From Snodgrassella alvi_G (GTDB taxonomy: Bacteria; Pseudomonadota; Gammaproteobacteria; Burkholderiales; Neisseriaceae), in the NCBI GenBank assembly GCA_946478525.1, contig CAMLCH010000041.1, positions 1 through 17,903 on the forward strand: a stretch of 17,903 bases of DNA, given 5' to 3'. The notes below the pieces were generated by a model. It saw only the letters and a program-made list of their open reading frames with translations. It was not told the origin of the DNA and searched no databases. Positions 15,084-17,903 of the stretch are shown one piece after another (the stretch's first letter is position 1; each line of letters begins with the position of its first letter). Position numbers and translations under genes: made by a program.

Positions 15084-16946
15084 ATGTCAGATTCCACTAC
15101 TCAATCAATATCTGCTACCGAAACAGGCCAATTTAACATCTCCTTGTTTCTCAAAAATTTACCGGTTTTACCAGGGGTATACCGGATGCTTGATGAACAT
15201 GGCAAAGTATTGTATGTGGGAAAGGCCGTTAACTTGAAGCGACGTGTCAGCAGCTATTTTCAAAAAAGCGATTTATCCCCGCGTATTCAGCTGATGGTAA
15301 AACAAGTCGCCAGAATAGAAATTACTGTTACCCATTCTGAAGCAGAAGCATTGATTCTGGAAAATAACTTTATTAAAGCTTTATCACCGAAATACAATAT
15401 TTTATTTCGCGACGACAAAAGCTATCCCTACCTGATGCTCAGCGGGCATCGCTTTGCGCAAATGGCTTATTATCGCGGTACCCTAAAAAAACCCAATCAG
15501 TATTTCGGCCCCTATCCTAATGGATATGCCGTACGAAACAGTATTCAAACCCTGCAAAAAGTTTTTCGTTTACGTACCTGTGAAGACAGCGTATTTGAGC
15601 ACCGTGATCGCGCCTGTCTGCTTTATCAAATCAAACGCTGTTCCGGTCCCTGTACTGGTCATATTTCCGAGCAGGATTATCAGGAAAGTGTTCGTGCCTC
15701 AGTTGATTTCTTACAAGGTAAAACCAGTGAACTTACTGCAACCTTACATGGCAAGATGCAACAAGCAGCCCAGCAGCTGGATTTTGAAACTGCTGCACAA
15801 ATCAGAGATCAGATTCAGGCATTAGGATTAATGCAATCTCAACAATTTATTGATAGTAAAAATACCAAAAACAAGGATATTGATATTCTGGCTCTGGCTG
15901 AAGACAATGATACGGTCTGCATCCACTGGGTAAGTATACGAGGCGGACGACACGTGGGTGACAAAAACTTTTTTCCTGATACACGCTATCGGGTAACCGA
16001 AAAATTACAGGATTATGGTGATGCATTTGTCGCTCAGCACTATCTAGGTAAAAACAAACCTGAAATCATCATCAGCAATTTTCAGCTGCCAGAAGATTTG
16101 CGCACTGCTTTAAATCAAGAACAAGGTAAACAAATTCAATATATCCATAAAACTGTCGGCGAACGCCGGGTATGGTTACAGATGGCGGAACGAAATGCAC
16201 AAATGGCCATCCAACAGCATCGTTTACAACAGCATAGTCAGCAGTATCGTCTTGAAGCCTTGGCACAATTACTGGATATAGACACAGACAGTCTGAATCG
16301 GATTGAATGTTTTGATATCAGCCATACTCAAGGTGAAGCCACCATCGCCTCATGTGTTGTCTATGAAAACGAAGCCATGCAACCCAGTAAATATCGTCGC
16401 TATAACATTACTACCGCAAAAGCTGGTGATGATTACGCAGCGATGCGAGAAGTATTGACGCGTCGATATGGTCGGCTGGCCGATAATGATGACAGTATCG
16501 GTGGGTGGCCTGATTTGGTTCTTATTGATGGGGGTAAGGGACAGGTAAATATGGCGCTGGAAGTCTGGCACGAACTGGGTATTACTATTCCGATTGTCGG
16601 CATTGCAAAAGGACCGGAACGTAAAGCAGGACTGGAAGAATTAATCATTCCCCACCAACATCGCAATATTCGGATTGATCCGCATAATCCGGCACTGCAT
16701 TTATTACAAACCGTACGGGACGAATCCCATCGTTTTGCTATTACCGGTCATCGCCAAAAGCGCGCCAAAGCGAGAATCACGTCTTCTCTGAATAATATAC
16801 CGGGCATTGGCAGCAGACGCCGACAGGCTTTATTGACTAGGTTTGGCGGTTTGCGTGGTGTTATTGCGGCCAGTGTACATGATTTGAGTCAGACTGAGGG
16901 AATCAGTCAGGCACTGGCAGAAAAAATCTATGACGCTTTACATTAA
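15084..16946 (+). CDS. uvrC: Excinuclease ABC subunit C (UvrC)
   Basis: Dual-incision nuclease of nucleotide excision repair; with UvrB it cuts on both sides of bulky DNA lesions. The 620-aa protein has the full domain order. The GIY-YIG nuclease (about 26-105) has LPGVYRM and YVGKAVNLKRRVSSYF, with Glu92 as metal ligand. Four cysteines (166, 178, 186, 190) match the iron-sulfur cluster positions of E. coli UvrC. The UVR motif that binds UvrB is at about 216-250. The RNase H-like nuclease holds Asp411 (CFDISHTQG), Asp450 and Asp482 (IDGGKGQ), plus the RDESHRFA histidine. Two helix-hairpin-helix motifs end the protein (about 570-620). The ATG has only a weak ribosome site, and about 20 residues precede the conserved core. 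No strong terminator follows. All catalytic residues appear intact. Confidence 0.98.
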   Translation: MSDSTTQSISATETGQFNISLFLKNLPVLPGVYRMLDEHGKVLYVGKAVNLKRRVSSYFQKSDLSPRIQLMVKQVARIEITVTHSEAEALILENNFIKALSPKYNILFRDDKSYPYLMLSGHRFAQMAYYRGTLKKPNQYFGPYPNGYAVRNSIQTLQKVFRLRTCEDSVFEHRDRACLLYQIKRCSGPCTGHISEQDYQESVRASVDFLQGKTSELTATLHGKMQQAAQQLDFETAAQIRDQIQALGLMQSQQFIDSKNTKNKDIDILALAEDNDTVCIHWVSIRGGRHVGDKNFFPDTRYRVTEKLQDYGDAFVAQHYLGKNKPEIIISNFQLPEDLRTALNQEQGKQIQYIHKTVGERRVWLQMAERNAQMAIQQHRLQQHSQQYRLEALAQLLDIDTDSLNRIECFDISHTQGEATIASCVVYENEAMQPSKYRRYNITTAKAGDDYAAMREVLTRRYGRLADNDDSIGGWPDLVLIDGGKGQVNMALEVWHELGITIPIVGIAKGPERKAGLEELIIPHQHRNIRIDPHNPALHLLQTVRDESHRFAITGHRQKRAKARITSSLNNIPGIGSRRRQALLTRFGGLRGVIAASVHDLSQTEGISQALAEKIYDALH

Positions 16947-17066
16947 TATATAACATGACTAGCCTATGGAATTAAAACATATTAATGTTTACAAATATTA
17001 TTAATTATATTTATTCCACTATAGTTTAAAGAGAATCTATAAATTAGGTAGCAGGACTACATTTTT

Positions 17067-17095
17067 TTGCATTAACATAAATAAATTATTATAAT
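17067..17095 (+). promoter_or_regulatory. Sigma-70 promoter of the right-edge membrane protein gene
   Basis: TTGCAT (17067-17072, 4 of 6) and a perfect TATAAT (17090-17095) are spaced 17 nt. Transcription would start near 17102, about 26 nt before the ATG at 17128. This is one of the best promoter matches in the window and supports the gene downstream being real. Confidence 0.6.
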
Positions 17096-17127
17096 TCTCA
17101 GTAATATTTAATAACTAATTTATCCAA

Positions 17128-17613
17128 ATGATTACTAAAATTATCAAATATATCTCCTCCAAATATGTTTTGAAGGAATCAATAAAAATAATAGTCGGAT
17201 ATAGTATATATATGTTGGGTAACATGGGATGGAACTATTTTGAAGATTGTGATAGGGCCGGTTCCGCTGCTTTTTTAAGTTATTGTGGTATTGGCTACGT
17301 TTTAGTAGTAATAATTAAAAATTTCATTAAATCCTTTAAAAACATCAAAGCTGGTTCTAAAAATAAAGCCTTTTCATTGAAATTCCTAATATTTTTGTTT
17401 ATTTGTTTTGTAAGTTTTTTAATATTTTGGCATAAAACAGTATTCTTTTACTTTTTCACAAAAGTTGAAGATATAATAAATAATTCAGTCCTTTTACTTT
17501 TTTACTATTCACAATTGATCATTTTTTTTATAGTTACTTGCGGATTATTTATTCTAATTATAACCAAATTGATTTATTGTATGAGTTCAAAGCTTAAAAA
17601 TTTGAACCAGTGA
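17128..17613 (+). CDS. Hypothetical AT-rich membrane protein
   Basis: I do not recognise this 161-aa protein. It is strongly hydrophobic, with likely membrane segments at about 48-66, 84-101 and 121-150 (the last long enough for one bent or two helices) and a weaker one at 18-34. A polar stretch NYFEDCDRAGSAA (36-48) lies between the first two and contains the only cluster of charged, potentially functional residues. A lysine-rich loop (about 64-80) and a lysine-rich C-terminus suggest cytoplasmic sides. Codon use is far more AT-rich than that of uvrC or guaB, pointing to recent acquisition or relaxed selection. A good promoter lies upstream, but the ATG has no clear ribosome site. It stands alone. 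Possible roles such as an immunity or accessory membrane protein are speculation. Confidence 0.6.
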   Translation: MITKIIKYISSKYVLKESIKIIVGYSIYMLGNMGWNYFEDCDRAGSAAFLSYCGIGYVLVVIIKNFIKSFKNIKAGSKNKAFSLKFLIFLFICFVSFLIFWHKTVFFYFFTKVEDIINNSVLLLFYYSQLIIFFIVTCGLFILIITKLIYCMSSKLKNLNQ

Positions 17614-17903
17614 TGAAAATTATCTGAATTAGCAAAATATTTATTTTTTATCGATATCAAGTAGTATACAAATCCGCTCAGCATCGATATCTTTCTAAAC
17701 AAGAATCATTTTTTCTATTAATATAATTGCTGGAAATAGTCGCAAATTCTAGCAAAATTTATTAATTAACTGATTTAGTGAAATCATTGCTACCTGTATA
17801 CAAATTTGTGTAAAACAGGAGAGTGTATTTTTAATCTAACAAAATATTCTATACTTAACACATAAATTATAAAAAAATATATTTTATTATTATTACGTTG
17901 GAG
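17614..17903. other. AT-rich right-edge region
   Basis: Very AT-rich sequence with no open frame I would call. A weak inverted repeat (CCTGT near 17793, ACAGG near 17815) surrounds the palindrome ACAAATTTGT. The last bases end in a purine-rich GGAG, which could be the ribosome site of a gene starting just beyond the window. Confidence 0.4.

Noticed and set aside
15520..15825. 101-codon frame inside uvrC
   Set aside because: Lies entirely within uvrC in another frame and has no independent start signal.
16975..16990. Hairpin AAACAT-N4-ATGTTT after uvrC as a terminator
   Set aside because: The 6-bp stem is all A/T except one G-C pair and no U-run follows; too weak to call.
1..17903. CRISPR array, tRNA, rRNA, insertion sequence or phage genes
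   Set aside because: No regularly spaced repeats, cloverleaf-type sequence, transposase frame or terminal repeats were recognised on either strand.

Overview
The window reads as a chromosomal stretch of a low-GC betaproteobacterium, most likely a member of the Neisseriaceae. Coding regions have intermediate GC, while the spacers between them are long and very AT-rich. An efflux gene sits between carA and carB, and separated carA and carB genes are known from Neisseria. The sspA-sspB pair and a DUF4124 protein fit the same group. A bee-gut symbiont such as Snodgrassella is my best guess; this is inference from gene content and composition, not a database match. No canonical Neisseria DNA uptake sequence was found by eye.

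Layout from left to right. Bases 1-543 are AT-rich with no clear gene. ahpF and ahpC (588-2879, minus strand) form a peroxide-detoxifying pair: AhpC reduces the peroxide and AhpF recycles AhpC with NADH. Each gene has its own intrinsic terminator. A plus-strand yjdF-type membrane protein gene (3265-3882) converges on the sspA-sspB operon (minus strand, 4240-5305), with an 18-bp bidirectional terminator between them. A Nif3-family gene (5469-6221, minus strand) follows. Next comes a 1.2-kb AT-rich gap with no convincing gene.

The central block is minus-strand nucleotide metabolism. guaB (12880-14340) is followed by carA (11447-12580), a leuE-like exporter gene (10724-11401) and carB (7437-10652). 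CarA and CarB together make carbamoyl phosphate for pyrimidines and arginine, and GuaB commits IMP to guanine nucleotides. Between guaB and carA lie a good promoter, a 12-codon frame and a strong terminator-like hairpin ending in nine U, an arrangement that looks like an attenuator.

Divergently from guaB run a secreted DUF4124 coiled-coil protein gene (14524-14979) with a perfect palindromic terminator, and then uvrC (15084-16946), encoding the nucleotide-excision-repair nuclease. The right end carries an unrecognised AT-rich membrane protein gene (17128-17613) behind a near-consensus promoter.

Most of the window is housekeeping. I see no CRISPR array, tRNA, rRNA, insertion sequence or defence system. 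The items most worth a second look are the carA leader, the carA-leuE-carB arrangement, the nested inverted repeats upstream of ahpC, and the orphan membrane protein at the right edge.
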